Below are positions 50,375 to 61,755 of a DNA stretch of 64,000 nucleotides, in pieces. The DNA lies in contig CM023449.1 in assembly GCA_013339765.2 (NCBI GenBank), forward strand, positions 109,919,849 through 109,983,848, read 5' to 3'. The notes below the pieces were generated by a model, which saw only the letters and a program-made list of their open reading frames with translations, made no database searches and had not been told where the DNA came from. How positions within the stretch are numbered: position 1 is the first letter of the stretch; every line of letters starts with the position of its first letter. The position numbers and the translations under genes were made by a program. The DNA comes from Haemaphysalis longicornis (lineage: Eukaryota > Arthropoda > Arachnida > Ixodida > Ixodidae).

Positions 50375-50869
50375 GTGGCGTACGCGGGGCGCCTTGCGGC
50401 AAAGACAAATTTCTTCCCGTGCTCTAATGAGGAGGAAAATGATGACGATGATTCTTTTGAATGGTTTGGCACGTACTCCCCGGATGCATTGGCAAGGAAT
50501 AAAGTGTGGGCTGTGTCCCACTTGGAGCCTAAAGATAAAACTTGTGTGCTGTGTGGGCACAGCTACTCGCAATTCGCAGATGGTGCTTGCAAGCCCGCTC
50601 AAGTGTCCTGCGATATCACGCTACAATGGGTCAGGATCAGCGTTGTGGCTGGCATCACGACACATTCCAGCTGCGGTTTCTCGCTCCTGTCGGGTGGGTC
50701 ACCTTCTAGTGCGGCACAAGTAAGCCTCGATTGGTTCGCTCCGCGGGAGAACAGACAGCCATTGAAGAACTTAAACGTTTCTGATAATCTCTCAAGAGTG
50801 ATCTACGAAGCGCATACGAAATATTTTTGTTCGGGTAGAGCTCAGCGAAATGAAAGGGTTTCATTTTGA
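50375..50869 (+). CDS. unrecognised 164-codon open frame
   Basis: One of the longer open frames outside recognised repeats. Visible features are an acidic stretch (NEEENDDDDSFEW, residues ~18-30), a possible CxxC (KTCVLCGHS, residues ~54-62) and a TTATT-poor codon pattern not obviously different from its surroundings. No signal peptide, membrane segment or known domain is seen. An antisense frame of 111 codons overlaps it. It may be an exon, a transposon remnant or chance; I cannot assign a function. Confidence 0.2.
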   Translation: MAYAGRLAAKTNFFPCSNEEENDDDDSFEWFGTYSPDALARNKVWAVSHLEPKDKTCVLCGHSYSQFADGACKPAQVSCDITLQWVRISVVAGITTHSSCGFSLLSGGSPSSAAQVSLDWFAPRENRQPLKNLNVSDNLSRVIYEAHTKYFCSGRAQRNERVSF

Positions 50870-52400
50870 TCGATCGGTGGTTTTGCCGTTTCATTCAGGT
50901 CACTGCGTTTTGGTTTCGGCGCAAGTGTTATCGTTATCATTTTGCGGTCATGGCGTTTCGGTTCTGGTCGTTTTCGTTTTCACTGAGTCTATTTTAGTCC
51001 GCATCCCTCTTTCCGTAGGAAGAGGTTCATTATTTTTAATACAGATACCTACATTTAGGGCTCCGCAATATTTGTTGCGCTCAATTCTTCTGGTCTTCCC
51101 AGGTAACGGCTAATGCTGCGGGTTACAAATTTGGGCAAATGGGCAATATGACTTACCGAGATTTATGATGTTCGCGCTTCTGAGAGACTGACGTGAAACC
51201 CTGTGTCCATGTGCGAAGTTTAGCATTACTCGCGGTGCGTAAATGGGGTCCAGATTTAGTAAACGCGGAAAATGTGCAACTCGGTGCGTGTCTGTACCAT
51301 TGATGCGCAGATGGCCGGAGTATTGACGCACTCGAAGCATGGCCATTGTCCTGACGTACAAATTTGGAAGGGTCGTCATCTGGGCTTTCTATACATGATG
51401 GTCCGTTTCCTATTCGCAAAAAAGGCAGACAATTTCCTTGGGTTACGTTTATTAATTATGTGAGTTTTGTGCTTGGTGGTCGTATGGTTATTTTTTAAGT
51501 CTTTGACTTTGTTGTCTGACATGCCGCGCCTGAGTGTGTCGGCAGTTTAGTATGGCCATTTAGTGTTTCTAATGACGACTGCACCGTAATCAGGCTCCTG
51601 CGAGAACATAGCTGCTCCCTCCCTGCTCTTTGGGTTCGGAATCAAGACACTTCTTTTATTTATTTACATTTTTATTGGGCCTTTCCTCCGGCAGAGCTTC
51701 CGCGTTCGGATAGCATGAATAACTCAAAATTTTACCCTTGTGTGCACGGCGCGTCATGCTTGCATTAACGTACCGCACCCTCACAAAAACAATATTTTTG
51801 GTCTCTCTACTAGCGGACGTTTTTTATGATAAGGCTCATAATACAGTAAATTATTGACAGTAAATGGTTGAGCATTACGGTAATTCGACAGCACAAGGTT
51901 GTATCTGTGAAGCAATTCCCATCAAGTAACCGGATCCTTGCTTGTAATTTCCGGCAGCACAAGAAGCTGGAGTTAGCTTCCCTTGCACGCAATAATACAA
52001 CTCCTCGGAAACAGCATTGAGATCGTCCTTAGCTCAATTCCTTCTGCTCAGGACCAATTTATGTGTTTCTCTAAGTGTCCTTTGATTTCTTGGTTTTTTT
52101 GCTCTGCTGTTTGCTGCGAGCAAAAATAATAAAAAAGACTCCCACGTGTGGCAAAGTTAGAAAATATAAATGAGGTTAAAAATATGTTATGAATGTCTTT
52201 CTTTAAAAATACGAAGAAGCCGACCGATTGGGATGTCGAGCTCGTCCTAGAGGAGCAATAAAAACAAGTGCTCACTGCCGCCACGGGGTTTCGACACTTA
52301 CGCTCTGGATACTTTTTTGTAACAGTAAATCTAGAAACATACTGGCGACAAGGGGTTGTGTGTTTGTATCTTTTCTCCGACGCACGATGCAGTCAAAATG
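50870..52400. other. no gene recognised
   Basis: Open frames under 90 codons. No recognised repeat. Confidence 0.45.
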
Positions 52401-52404
52401 CTTA

Positions 52405-52700
52405 AATTTCAGTTTCACTTTATTATAGCGGGATTATAAGGGTACACTGCAAGTGGGATGGATGCTACAGAAAGAGGCCCTGAAAATTATGGCACTGCCG
52501 TGGGACCTCTTGTAGATGAACAGTAAAATAACACAACGTAGCAATCACCACCGAAAGAGCTTACAAATCCGTAGTACACAGAATATTTGCAACATTAACA
52601 AAACTCACACACAGTAAGTTCGTTCATAAAATCAGAACGGCTGCCTCAGATTTACAATAAAGAGCGAATACGTATGGCAAAAGAAAAAAGTAGTGTGGGA
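52405..52700 (-). repeat. CR1-type LINE 3' UTR (minus strand)
   Basis: AGAAAGAGGCCC ... GCACTGCCGTGGGACCTCTT (52,470-52,513) matches the 3,310-3,345 block, and GAGGCCC/GGGACCTC can form a hairpin. A CACTTTATTATAG stretch at about 52,413 replaces the A/T-rich tail. No RT motif was read upstream (52,700-53,500, minus). Confidence 0.45.
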
Positions 52701-54645
52701 AGGAAAGAAAAGAGTCTCGGCACATACAGAATAACAAAATCCTCAGACTAATCAGCAAAAGGCGGGGTTCTTCGAGGGGGAATTTATTTATTGTTTGTAA
52801 GATGAGCTAGTTAAGGTATATTTAGCATTAATGGGTAGGTCAAAGGCAACAGTTTGTTTACGCTGTTAAAGCATTAGACAACAATCCAATGCCAAAAATA
52901 AGAAGTCAGTGTAACAGCTTACTGCGAAACGCCCCAAGCAGTGCGGTTGCTCAAATTGCTCTGTTCAGTCTCACGGGATATTTACGTTTAGCCCTGTTGT
53001 ACAACGTGCAAGTAGCGGAGAAATTACTAAGAAAGTGAGGTTAAGCATACAAACTTTTCCATTCCATAGCAATATGATAATGTGTGCCACCACCAAAGAC
53101 GAGAATAAAACTAACCCCTTTTACAGATTAGGGCAACACAATTGATAATTCACAAATTTGTTTCAAATCACTTAAAGCGCCCATAATGCTATATAAATTA
53201 CAATGGTGATATCGAACAAACGGAAGACAGGTATCATGAGAGTGAGCAAAAAAAAAAGACAGGCGGTATTGCGAAACCATACGCAATGGCACACTATGTA
53301 CCAAACTTACTGAGGTCATTGCTAATGCACTGTGACATGGAATGATGTTTAAATTCTGGGACGATGTTCGTTAATTTCGCGGTTGATGATGAAGCACCGA
53401 CACTTCTTCCTGTTCATAGTACAGATATTAGCAAGCTGAAAGTCCCTACCCCGAACATACGGAGTTTCCGTTTTTTGCCACAATCCGAAATACAGACTTC
53501 GCGATGGCGACGGAGCCCACTGCATAATTGAAGCAGTTCAGCAGCACGCAATACAGTGCACAAACTAAAAATCTGCCAAGATGCAAAAGAACACGCGTAG
53601 CGCATATTTCTGCACGCGCTTTCGTCTATAGTCTAGCCATATGCGTGTGCTCCGCTTCTAAGCGCACACCGAGCCAGCAACACGAGCTTAAAGGCAACAA
53701 AGAAACCACGGAAAGTGTTCTTGTATACGCTGTTTTTTCCGTCTCGTATCTTTTTTCTACAGTCTGCTCTCACACAGGATCATTATTCATAAGGCTACGG
53801 CGAAGCTCTATCACAGCCCGAAGAGTGGCAGTTAAAACTGCACGCTTACCTGTCGCAGTGGATGGGAGCCGCAGCAAAGTGTTCGCACTTCTCTCACAGC
53901 CCTGTGGCGCACGAACACTGCCCTTCCGCGAGTTGTGGCTAGATAAAGAGGCAGCTTATCTTGAGCGAAATGCAATGCGGTTCCTCGGTCACAACTGACG
54001 TTTGCATGCACATAGCGACGATATCGCCTGTTTTCATCGCACGGATATTTGATGGGCCCGATCAGGATAAGGTCTTCGGCTGAAATCATGTGCGCTCCCG
54101 CACCCAAACAACACCAATAAACGCGGCAGGACACATTTCGTACGGCAGCATGTGAAACTGCGTTGGCGGACCTGCTTCGCAACGCCATTTTGTTTGTTCT
54201 GACTGATGTTGACAAACTGAGTCGCGGAACACGGAGTGGCAAATAGTGTAAACGGTGTCGCACACACATTCATTCCGATGGGTTTGTAAATTTGAGGGCA
54301 AAGTATTGGACCCGACTGCCATTTCTCTGAATAAACTGTTAGCGCGGGTAAGTACCGCAGTTTGTATTTTGTCCAATGAGCATACAGTGCTCCACACTGC
54401 CATCTGGATAATTCGCGACACGATTTTAATCATGATCCGCATCTTTTCTTTTGTTTGTTCGGTAGAACTGCCATCCGCAATTGTGAGTCTCATTGAAAAA
54501 ACTGCAGCAGCTTTGTCCTAATGACCTGGGCTCTTCAGCAGCGCTGAGATGTCTGGTATATGATCTGCTTAAGAATGTGTACAATTGTTGCACAGGTCAA
54601 ATAGGGTCCACTGCACACATTATTACTGTGTTAATTTACCCTGGG
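52701..54645. other. no gene recognised
   Basis: Overlapping open frames on both strands at 53,528-54,273 (up to 156 codons) have no recognisable domain. They lie in a moderately GC-rich patch, which lengthens chance frames. Confidence 0.4.
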
Positions 54646-54729
54646 ATAAAATTAATCAGGAGCCCTACACTACGACTCGCCTCATCTCCTGAGTTGAGTC
54701 CGCACGTTAAATCCTACAATCAATCCTTT
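54646..54729 (+). mobile_element. SINE 3' fragment (Ruka-like)
   Basis: AATTAATCAGGAGCCCTACA, then CTACGACTCGCCTCATC and GCACGTTAAATCCTACAATC followed by AATCC, match the 3' half and (AATC)n tail of the SINE at 26,430-26,511. The tRNA head is missing (5' truncation). It abuts the LINE fragment that follows. Confidence 0.78.
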
Positions 54730-55159
54730 TTCTTTCGGTTACACACGGGAACATTATTAGTGCGGACTCACCTGGAAAAAATGGGGCTTTTTGTGACATG
54801 GGGGACAGATTGTTTTAGCTGCAAATCCCATGAGACGATAGACCATGTTATTTAGCATTGTTGAGAGGGCGTAAATTTATGCGATGCTCTACAGAGGACT
54901 CTTTCAAAATACTTCCCGCTACATCCTAATGCCACAAGGTATCTCTACGTAGACAAAGAGGATGGAATGCCGGGTGACCTCGTTATGGCACTGGGCCTCC
55001 ACAGCATATGGCGTTCACAGACAGCACGGTTGTGCAGTGTCGTCGATGCCATTCTCAAAGCAGTATTTCAGAGAAAGTGTACGTCGTTTTGTGGAAGTTA
55101 CCAAGTCTCAAGAGGTTTCGCCTAGTGGCAGCCACAAATATAGAAGCCTAAGTCACTGA
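54730..55159 (+). pseudogene. LINE ORF2 C-terminal fragment
   Basis: The translation shows RLHTGTLLVRTHLEKMGLF, a zinc-type motif CFSCKSHETIDHVI.HC (CxxC...H....C, with a stop inside), RTLSKYFPLHPNATRYL, DLVMALGLHSIWRSQTA and FRESVRRFVEVTKSQE. This order is familiar from C-termini of tick LINE polyproteins downstream of RT. A frameshift separates the halves near 54,955-55,050. RT itself is missing, so this is a 5'-truncated copy. A polyadenylation-like AATAAA at about 55,268 may mark the 3' end. The clade is not assigned. Confidence 0.65.
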
Positions 55160-55596
55160 AGGAATTTCGAAGGACATCACTATCCCTCAGTTGGGCAGCC
55201 TCACCATGTTGTTGTATGATCATTTACTCTGTTGGTATGTGATATGTTGTGTATTGTCGATCCAGGCAATAAAAAAGGTGTTGATTTGGTTTCGCGAGCG
55301 ACAGGAAGGCGTGCTTGTTTACGAAGGTAAGGTTGTTTTGTCTACTTCTGTTATTTCGTCGAATACCGATTATTATTTGAAACCTTAAGGGTACGCTTGC
55401 ATATTATCTCGTTCTTTTGAATATGACCGAAACGTATGAAAATCATTACACTTCAAATTTTCACTGTTGCTTCTTAAAGCCCCACCTTTTTGATTAAAAT
55501 AAACTGCTCGCTTAGGAGTCAACAAAAACATTCTGTCGTTGGTCTCAAGGCAATGACTTATCTTGCGACTTTTTGTTTCAGATTGCCGTTTCATAT

Positions 55597-57010
55597 ACAT
55601 CATAATCATCACCACACCGCCACCATCACCACCACCACCACCGCCATCATCATCATCATAACAAGCCTATCTAAGGCCACTGCAGGGCAAAGGCCTCTCT
55701 GTGGATCTCCAATTATCGCGGTCCTGTGCTGTGTGCGACCAATGTATCCCCTCACATTTCTTGATCTCATCTGGCCATTTAACTTTCTGCCACCGCCTGC
55801 CATTCATGCCTTCTCTAGGTATCTACTCTGTTACCCTTTATAAGCAACGGTTATCTTGCCTTCGGATTACATGCCCTGCCCTCACCAAAAATCTGCTTCT
55901 TAATTTCGAGTAATATGTCCTTAACACGCGTTTGTTCCCTGACCCGCTCCGCTCTCTTCTGGTCCCTTATTGTGACACCTATCATCTTCCGTTCAACTGC
56001 TTGCTTAGTCGTCTTCAATTTAAGTTTGACCCTGTTGTGAGCGTCCAAGTTTCTGCTCCGTAGGTGAGTACCGGTAACATGCAGCTGTCATACACTTTTT
56101 TCTGCATGGAAAATGGTAGGCTGTCATTCATTATTTGAAAATGTCTGCCGAATGCACTTCACCCCGTTCTTATCCTCGTAATTATGAATGCTTCGTGATT
56201 GATATCCGGGGTCACTACTTCCCATGAGTGGATATATTCGCTTAACACTTCTGTTGCCTCACCACCTATATCAAGCCTCACTGCTCTCGCAAGGTAATCA
56301 GGCATACTTCAGTTTTCTGCCTATTAATTTTCAAGCCCACGATTCCACTCTGCTTGTTCAGTGAAGTAATCATGTTTTGCAACTCGTCCCCCGAGGTACT
56401 TAGCAAAGCAACATCATCAGAAAATCTGAGGTTAGATAGGTATTCTCTATTAACCCTTACTCCCACCTGTTCCAAATCCAAAGTTCGGAATACTTCTTGT
56501 AAACATGCTGTGAATAACATTGGAGAGATTGTGTCTTCTTGTCTGACGCCCTTCTTTATACGAATTTTGCGGCTGTCCCTAAGGAGGACGATGGTTGATC
56601 TGGGCGCATTGTAGATACCCACTAGTATTCTTATGTAATGCTCGTCTAGGCCCTGATTCCGCAATGCCTGAATGGCTGCTAAGGTTTCCACAAAGCCAAA
56701 TGCTTTCTTATAATCTCTGAAGTCCATTTATAGGGGCTGAGTATACTCAGCGCACTTCTCTATCACCTCCCTGCTCATTAGGTTGACTGAAATCTAAGTT
56801 GAGAGAAATTCTGTTAGCGATTGGCTTGGTAAGTTATCTTGTAGACGACTGAGAGTAAGCTGATCGGCCTGTATTTTTTGAAGTCCTGCATGTTGCCTTT
56901 CTTGTGGAGTAGGATGATGTTCGCCTTCTTCCAAGATTCCCATGCAATAGCGGTAACTAGGCATTGTGTATCCAGGGCTTGCGCGATATCCCTTCCGCCA
57001 CACAGTTTAC
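55597..57010 (-). mobile_element. RTE/BovB-like LINE, 5'-truncated
   Basis: The element reads leftward from about 57,010 to a (GAT)n/(GGT)n trinucleotide tail at 55,597-55,662. The 3' end carries GGCCACTGCAGGGCAAAGGC (plus strand, 55,675-55,694), which I recall at the end of many arthropod RTE copies. Only the RT and C-terminal part of the ORF remains. Confidence 0.85.
55667..57005 (-). pseudogene. RTE/BovB-like reverse transcriptase (partial)
   Basis: Reading leftward: SWKKANIILLHKKGNMQDFK then KYRPISLLSVVYKI (about 56,940-56,850, RT motif 1); MDFRDYKKAFGFVE (56,727, motif with catalytic D); KKGVRQEDTISPMLFTACLQ (about 56,560); LRFSDDVALLSTSGDEL (about 56,430), where the usual ADD catalytic pair is SDD; then GLKINRQKTEV. 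After frameshifts come NHEAFIIRRI, FQIMNDSLPFSMQKKVYDSC, LPVLTYGAETW, and the C-terminal signature DRDNWRSTERPLPCSGLR with a stop at 55,667-55,669. These are RTE-clade landmarks. Endonuclease and N-terminus are missing. Confidence 0.88.
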
Positions 57011-57153
57011 CCGCAATAAAAATTGATGTGGAAATTCACTGTGTGGCCTCTACAAAACTAAAAGTGTTATTTGATTTAACAGCGGGACAATTGTAAAAGC
57101 CGCAGTTTCGGTGTTACAGGAAATATTACCAAAAGAATGCGAAGCGCTCGTAA

Positions 57154-57175
57154 GCGCTCGCCTCGAGGCGAGCGC
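57154..57175. repeat. perfect 22-bp palindrome
   Basis: GCGCTCGCCTC followed directly by its reverse complement. It is preceded by another AAGCGCTCG at 57,143. It is unusually GC-rich for its surroundings and could form a cruciform or bind a dimeric protein; no partner is known. Confidence 0.85.
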
Positions 57176-59340
57176 CGTGTCGCTGGCTCATGCAGTGGCA
57201 TTAGCAAAAAACATTTCCTGCGCTGTCCTCATACGCTAACCCACAAGTAATGCTTGGCGTGAGGAACACTACAATATCGACGCATATCGTGGTGACTACT
57301 ACTAACATAATGCAAAGCAACTACGGAGCATGTAAATAAAGAATTTCATACTTGTACAAATGCGGGGGAATGTGTTCCACAGTGATCACAAATAAGAAAT
57401 CCTGGAGCTTCGCTTTGGTTCAAGCATTGCCCGACTTAGTCCACGCTTCGCCAGTTGATCTAGTGCTATCCTACAACGGTGAGGAGTACTTTGCATCCAC
57501 CACTCACCTCGAAGAAGACCACAATTTCTTCACTGCATATGACGACGTTGTAATCACCTTCCCTAAGTTACTGGTGTAGGCGTCAGTAGGTGCCCTTAAC
57601 ATACGTTCCTTTGTCGGAAACAAAGCACATTAGTTAATTTGTCCCCTTTTTCAGCTGTTACTTTTCTTTTATTGTTTTGCATAAAACCTAGGCTCTAAAT
57701 ATAAAACCACAGCCGGCTGCGTTTAGAACCTCCGATTTTTATAGGACTTATTACAACTTCCTCTTCAGATAATTGGTTTATGCGTCGGAAAAGAAGGCAG
57801 CGCAAAGAAATATTTCTCTGTCTTCTGTCGATTGACTCGCGTTCAATTCGTTTTCGATTTTCATGGGCCGACGACACAACGTCGGCTTTAATTCCGTTGT
57901 GTGCACGACTGTGATAATCCTTTATTTGATTTTAATCCGGCATTTTAACTCCCGGAATTATCTTGGGTAAATATTCCAGTAATGACTTATTACTCAAATT
58001 TTCGCGGTCAATCTTGCGCAGAGAATTTGAAGATCTGGAACTATGTTATAAAGCAGTTTCAACTAGACCTGCCCTTTACCATGTTTTCTTCGTTCAATAA
58101 TGGCAAAAGCATCTGAGGTTTCCCTCGTGCATGGGATTACGTTTTACAAATACCCCGAAATAGAAACCCATCAGCCACATTGGCGTGTTTGAAATTTTAT
58201 CCCGATGCAGCGTGGATGGATTGCTTCACGAAGCAATTTTAGCTGCACTTAAATATGTCGGAGCCACCTCTGCATGTCATCAGTAAAAAATTGCCCTTTC
58301 TTTTTTGCTTCATCTTCTGTGTTACGTGCACTCTTTCACGAAGCAGAGGGCCAGTGAATCCAAACATGGTATTTTATACTAAAATTCAAAGCGTTTCGCT
58401 CAGACGGCACTCGCTATAAATCAACGTCATTGGGACACGAACTGCATCGGACTCAGTAAATCAAAGGCCCTAAATGTTGTTTCTAAGACACAACTAGCAA
58501 TTAAACTCCTCACTCATCAAATTCAGGCTTACAGCCTGCTGATTGAGTTCGGCGGAATTCCGCTGGTACGTGGCGGCTACTCAATTGAAACATTGAAGTT
58601 TGTCATCACCGGTAGGGTGCATAGGTCGCGCGTTTATCGGGCTTAAGATCATATTTCACTTTTTTAAGCGAACACTGTACTAAACTGGCCCCACTACGTC
58701 GGTCTTTTAAGATAAAAAAAGAAGTAACACCTGGCTCACCGATGATGAAATGAGATTTTTAACATCCTGCTATTGTCTACTATTACAAATTTATCAAGCG
58801 CCCTCAACCGCAGCCTTTCCGGAGGTGCTTATTGTTTTTTCAATACATCTGCGTAAACATTCTTGCGGAAAATCAGTTGGCAATACGGCGTATAGTAGCT
58901 AAATGGTTCGCCGAAGAAAATCGGCGGCGATGAAAGACACAAAATACGGGCAATCGATGTTCTCAACTCCTTATGAACGAGGGGTTTTTATTGGCACGCC
59001 GAATGCCTGCATATAGGTGGATGTTGCCAAATGTAAATCTTCAGCGCCAGAACATAGACATAAAGAAAACGCTCCCGCGAAAAAACAGAAAACCCGAACC
59101 CTAGTATGTACTATCAAACGTTAAATTATGGCCCTAGTAATGACCATGATAAAAATATTTCGCACATTGAAAGGATGCCTGGCTAGCGCAAATGGTAATG
59201 ATTTTATTGTGATGATAGAGGGCTGCAAATCTTACAAGGCAACGCTATGTCGTGAACCCGACGACCTCTGTCGTAGACAGTGGGGGTAACACTTTTAAAG
59301 ACGATAGTCTTTTTTGGGCTACTTAAACCCAGAAATTTTG
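57176..59340. other. no gene recognised
   Basis: A 75-codon plus frame (57,352-57,579, includes an acidic C-terminus) has no known domain. The rest has only short frames. Confidence 0.45.
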
Positions 59341-59356
59341 GCCTGCCTATATGTGT

Positions 59357-59415
59357 GTTTGTCTGTCTGACTGTCTGTCTGTCTGTTTGTCTGTCAGTCT
59401 GTCTGTCTGTCTGTG
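59357..59415. repeat. (TCTG)n microsatellite, interrupted
   Basis: About 14 TCTG-type units with a few substitutions (GACTG, GTTTG, GTCAG). Same motif as the 36,785 array but shorter and less pure. Confidence 0.95.
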
Positions 59416-60760
59416 GCTCGATTCAGTCTTCCGGCAAAAGAACAAGGTCTGTACAGTAGTCTTATATAGTCACAGCTAAATGAACCCGTCTAAGTCCGGT
59501 GTAATGCTCATAGATTTCAACATTGTTGAAGGAGAACACGACATTACGCAAATATAAGACAACAAACAATACAGAAGTGATATTTGTCGTGTTGCTTTAT
59601 ACGAAATTATACATTCTTGATTTTTGCGAAATTACATACTTCATCAACTCCAGAAAAAAAATGTACTTCCCCGTCGCCTGCTGTCTCCCGCGCCACTATA
59701 TAGCCTCTGGCGCCATTTTAAGAAATCAACCGGCAACACTTGCGAACGGGTCCACTAGATAGGTTCTACGTTCTGCTTGGAACGCACGCGGAGTAGGGCA
59801 ACGTGGTTCTGCCAAAGTTGAAGTAGGGCGCTTCGATTCACGCACGCCTCCACCGTACGCCAGCGTTGGCATCGAGACACCTGGCCTGGAGCACTGGAAC
59901 GTGGTAAATTGAAAATGATGTAAGCAAACCTTTGGCGCCTTTACCTTGGGAGGAGCGCGAGGCAAGAGGAACAACATGAGAGGTGAGTGGGAAAGCGAAA
60001 GGGGGCATTTACTTTGCAAAAGTCGATGAAGACTATCGTTTTTTCTCTACATTTGCAACGAAAGGAGCAGATACGCGGCCAATTATTTCGTTAGGGCGGC
60101 GCTACCTGAGCATGCGAATCCTTCTAGTGCCTGTCGGAATAACTAAGGGAGTACGTGCCCCCTGTTATTTACTGCCGTCTGTGCTCCTGTCTTGCACCCC
60201 CAAGCCTCAATCGCCTTCTCCCGCTGTGAGGCAACCAACCAGTGCCCACGCCTGGCTATTCTCCCGGTGCTTTTTCTCGGTCTTTCCGCTTCCTCGCACT
60301 CCCCTGCACACTTCGCGGTGTTGTGTCGATCGGCAAATATCCATTCACTGGACAACGTATAACAGCGGTATGCTCGGAAAAGTGCAAACGAAGGCGTACG
60401 CCCAGACGGCTTTACCAACGGCAAGTGTTCCCCTGTCCGCCTGTTAATACGGAAGTACATATACCCTGTTGTACTCACGTTCTAATCCGTACGGCGGAAG
60501 TTAGGATATCGAGACGGAAAATATCAGCTGATCGTGTTTCAGGGTGGCTGGTCTGTCGGCTGTGAGATTGTTCCCAATAACCACCAAGAAATGCAGCTCT
60601 ATAGGAGCTAGGGGCCAGGTCAGGCGAATATACATGTCACTTTTTGCCATAGCCCCAAGGTAATCGTTTTTGTTGCCGAAATAAAAAATCAATATAGGAA
60701 GAGGCACACTGGTACAGCCCATACATGTCTATTGTGAAACCGAAAATTGCAACAGCACTA
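59416..60760. other. no gene recognised
   Basis: A 154-codon plus frame (59,983-60,447) and overlapping antisense frame have no recognisable motif. The patch is moderately GC-rich. Confidence 0.4.
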
Positions 60761-60763
60761 AGG

Positions 60764-60841
60764 AACGGGACGAAGAAATAGAAACACGTAGTGCACAAAC
60801 GGGCACTGTTGTCCTGCATGTTTCTATTTCCCCGTCCCATT
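60764..60841. repeat. fold-back: 23-bp inverted repeat arms
   Basis: The left arm AACGGGACGAAGAAATAGAA (60,764-60,786 with the last CAA-type bases) pairs with 60,819-60,841, with three mismatches. The loop has an inner AGTGC/GCACT pair. The ACGGGACGA.GAAA motif again resembles Penelope termini, and a Penelope fragment lies ~530 bp away. Confidence 0.65.
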
Positions 60842-61205
60842 ACTTCGCACAGTTATGATTTTTAATGAACGTGAACCAACTATCTCGCACCAGAGTCCTG
60901 CAGAGAAAAGGAGGACACTTGGATTTAAAACATTTGGAAAAAAGGTTGCATATATCTTTCGACGTCGTTGGCCGTGGCGGTAGTTTTAACTGACGGCCTC
61001 AGGGTAAAAGTGTGACTTCCAACGTTTATATGAACGTTGGTACACGTGCCGAACAGCGGCGAAGAGAAACTCACTAATGCCAATCATTTCCATGGCAGCC
61101 ATTATTGTCATCTACAATTGTCAATTTTGCTGGGTGTTCAGAAAACTGTAGTAGCATTGGTATACGATTTCGCTTTGTGTACAATATATTGGTAACGGGA
61201 CATTG
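60842..61205. other. no gene recognised
   Basis: Unassigned DNA between the fold-back and the Penelope fragment. AACGTTTATATGAACGTT near 61,020 is a short palindrome. Confidence 0.4.
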
Positions 61206-61209
61206 CAAC

Positions 61210-61320
61210 ATTTTCATTCTACTTTTTTATATCCTAGCTGCTTTCAGAACGTAGTCAACGAGCGCTGAGTACTTGGACTTTGTGTCGCAAACTACCTCAG
61301 CCAAAACGACTGCTCTAACA
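61210..61320 (-). repeat. segment shared with the 1.79-kb repeats
   Basis: The reverse complement reads TTTTGGCTGAGGTAGTTTG, then AAGTACTCAGCGCTCGTT and GACTACGTTCTGAAAGCA. Both 1.79-kb repeats have TTTTTGGCTGAGGTACTTCG (left copy), AAGTACTGGATGCGTTCGTT and CACTGCGTTCTGAAAGCA at 15,939-16,010 and 22,610-22,682. It lies just 3' of the Penelope coding fragment on the same strand. Confidence 0.65.
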
Positions 61321-61370
61321 CCATCACAAAACTTAGAAAGAAATATACTGTAGACGAAGTTACAGCTGGG

Positions 61371-61710
61371 CTAGTTGGTAATGCATATGGGACATCTTGA
61401 AGGTAGCGACCTTTTCTGTTCTAGCAACCTGACATTGACGCATCGATTTGTCTGACCAATATACACATAACCACAAGAAAATGATATAAGGTAGACAACA
61501 CGCTTTGTGCATGGAACAAAAGGAGACACATGCTTCACCCCGTAACCCTTTCCGGTGCCACGCGACATGCCTTCAAGCTTTCTGTCCACAGATCCACAAA
61601 TTTGGCTAGTCTGTTAGCTGCCGGAAATACAACCCTTCCACCGAAGCGACCTGCAGCATTTTTCAAACCATGCACCGGCGGGTAAGAAATTTCCTGCGGT
61701 ACTCCCATAT
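61371..61710 (-). pseudogene. Penelope GIY-YIG endonuclease fragment
   Basis: Leftward from about 61,710 one frame gives YPPVHGLKNAAGRFGGRVVF and PAANRLAKFVDLW. After a frameshift near 61,590 the next gives CTKRVVYLISFSCGYVYIGQ and TNRCVNVRLLEQK (about 61,510-61,415), a GIY-YIG core with the YIGQT...CVN.RL pattern of Penelope-like elements. A stop falls at 61,371. The copy lacks RT. It differs clearly from the 46-kb copy, so it is a separate lineage or older insertion. Confidence 0.82.
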
Positions 61711-61755
61711 ATTCACAGATTGTCCCATGGTTTGAAGCGTCTCCTGGGGGCTAAT

